A stretch of 64,000 bases of DNA. Source: Rotaria sordida (taxonomy: Eukaryota; Rotifera; Eurotatoria; Philodinida; Philodinidae). Positions 62,052 through 64,000 of this stretch are shown in pieces; the first letter of the stretch is position 1, and each line of letters starts with the position of its first letter. A program made the translations under genes and the position numbers. Location: assembly GCA_905250125.1 (NCBI GenBank), contig CAJNOL010000093.1, positions 186,001 through 250,000 on the forward strand. The letters run 5' to 3'. The notes beneath the pieces are model-generated. The model was given only the letters and a program-made list of their open reading frames with translations, was not told where the DNA came from and searched no databases.

Positions 62052-64000
62052 TTTATAAAATTAACATAATCTAAAATATTAAAAATATTCAAATAACAAA
62101 AAAACAAAAAAACAAAAAATACTACTTAAATTTATTTCCTACTTCAAGCTATAAGATTTTTTTTGGAAAGGATAGCATTATTTATTGTTAATTAAATATA
62201 TCAAATGAAATATATATAGTACTTGATTTTAGTAATGCTATTTATAAAAATTGTCAGTAAAGTTTCATTTGATAGTTTGTGCGTCTATTTACCAATGAAT
62301 ACCTACGTGTGAACTTTTCCTTTTTTTTCAAGGTCATTTATTAGAAGTTAAGTGCAAAAAACAAAGGTGTTCTAGTTAAAATTATAAGTACCTTATGTAG
62401 GTTACATTTTGTTTTTACGGAGTATAGTCAATGCTTCAAATGGTAAACTACAACTAGATATATATTTTTTTTTGTTACGCTTTGCTTACATGATGAAAAT
62501 GTATGTTTACATTATCTTTTCACAAACAAAGTATGCACGTGTCAAATTTTTCACAATCCTAAAAAACAAAACTATGTATGCAAATAAAGACTGAGACAAA
62601 AGAGAAAAAGCTACATTCTACCTATGATTGAATCAGGTACACAAGGTCATAATTTACTTCAATCTAAATGTGATTGTATGTTTAATACTATATATACAAT
62701 TTTTGTTAAAGATTTACAATCTATATCTTCATTAATATGTACATAATACACTTTATTTTCTTCTGAGTAACATGTAAAATATTTGTATTCCAAAAGTAGC
62801 GAATGTCATGTATGTTATGTTTGTTTTGTGTACGCTTACTCCTGGTATTACTCAACATGTGATCTACTAGTTGATTTGGATTATTCATCAATGAATCATC
62901 TATTGATGCATTAGTTCAGACCATTTTATAACTGGACCAATGAAAAAGATAACTTTACTGAAAAATTAGATACAGCTTATAATATCGTTATGTCATATTT
63001 CCATTTTGATCAATTTTTTGTTTTTCTCTATTTTGTAAGTGTTATTAACTTGTGTCATCTTTATCATAAATAACCAAACTCAAAAACTAAGCTAAAACAA
63101 TCGATATGATTGATACAAGCTGCTTAAATACACTCACAAATATATGTAACATTGATATATCTTGAAGTAAACAAATTTTCGTGCATTTTGTTGGTATAAC
63201 ATTCTGCCTCTGTCATTGATAATTAGCACAGAGCGTCATCTTTTAATTTTTCTAAAAATCCCTAGCATAATATTTCATAGAAATATTATTCAAATTATGT
63301 TGATTCTAAATATATACTTTATTTATAGTCTAATTCCAAAAATAATCATCATACAATGTATTTACGATAATCACATTCAAAGCATGTAGAGAAAAAACAA
63401 CATTGGACCGTTCGTTGTACGCAATTGCTAAAGATAAGAAAGGTGGCGCAATATAATAGTAGTATTAATAGATAAAAATTAAAAATTAATTCTAAAGAAG
63501 AAAAAAATTTATTATAACGCTCATCTAATCTATAAGTAACTCTTATATTCTACATATTTAAATGTTTATTTCAAGGAATTTAACTACTAATATTCAGCAT
63601 AGAAATGTCATTGCATGTGTAATTACAATATAGATATACTATTCATAAGACCTTTCAAGAATCTTATAGCACGATTTAATCTAATTTGACGAAATGTTAC
63701 ATCCGGTTTTTTTTACCTGGGTAGAAAATCGTTGAAATCGTGAGCCAAAGTCATCGTTCTAGATAGTTAAATATTATTTGACGATATATAATCGGTTGCT
63801 CTTAATGAGCTGCATTTATGATGACTGAACGCGCTAAATATTAACGCTCCTGAAGAAGATATTTATTGTAAAAAGCATGTATTCAAGAATTTTTTATTTT
63901 ACTAATGTAAGAATCTCATTAGCTAAATCCGTCTATTACAGTCACTAAAGAAAAAATTTTTCTTTTAATTCTGCACGATCTCTAGTAAATATACTGAATT
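62052..64000. other. Right-edge interval
   Basis: No supported gene. Upstream flank of the nuclear receptor, then AT-rich DNA. A partial copy of the 23.8-kb inverted repeat is at 63645-63692. Confidence 0.45.
63645..63692. repeat. Partial copy of the 23.8-kb inverted-repeat family
   Basis: TAAGACCTTTCAAGAATCTTA followed by GCACGATTTAATCTAAT aligns with 23940-23985 (TAAGATCTTTCAGGAATCTTA and onward) with scattered mismatches. Only one arm is present. Confidence 0.55.

Overview
The window reads as nuclear DNA of a bdelloid rotifer (Adineta/Rotaria-like). It is strongly AT-rich. Most genes carry GT-AG introns of about 50-70 nt alongside a few very long ones. The families fit: ADP-ribosyltransferase-TPR proteins, intronless rhodopsin-type receptors, a divergent nuclear receptor, a RING-LRR protein, and fungal-type genes (DUF3533). 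The assignment is inference from gene content and gene structure, not from a database search.

Layout. 0-6.2 kb: a Ser-rich, repeat-bearing set of exons running in from the left edge, followed by an ART-TPR gene (+) and possibly spliced to it. 6.2-15 kb: gene-poor, with inverted-repeat elements, a decayed multi-exon gene (-) and an acetyltransferase fragment (+). 15.2-16.1 kb: a secreted dienelactone-hydrolase-like enzyme (-). 16.8-17.3 kb: a nearly perfect long hairpin. 19.0-20.4 kb: a nine-exon astacin metalloprotease (-). 21.7-22.6 kb: a deleted piggyBac transposase (-). 24.9-26.1 kb: a RING/TRAF-Zn/LRR gene (+). 30.3-33.0 kb: a second ART-TPR gene (+). 34.2-40.0 kb: a large helical-repeat/Death/TIR/TIR gene (-) with a possible stop-containing alternative exon. 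42.1-47.6 kb: two head-to-head DUF3533 membrane protein genes. 49.9 and 56.3 kb: two paralogous 7TM receptors (+). 59.9-62.1 kb: a nuclear receptor (-).

Common threads. (1) Inverted-repeat (foldback/MITE-like) elements fill the intergenic space, and at least six lie inside introns, which explains why those introns are 0.75-2 kb long. Two families occur twice, and one copy sits between the DUF3533 genes with its arm end reading as a false or captured first exon. (2) Three genes belong to NAD-consuming or NAD-binding families: two ART-TPR proteins with intact R-S-ExE motifs and a protein with two TIR domains that each keep a candidate catalytic glutamate. A shared pathway is only a suggestion. 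(3) The DUF3533 pair and possibly the dienelactone hydrolase are candidates for horizontally acquired genes, now intron-bearing. All exon boundaries were read by eye from splice consensus and reading-frame phase.
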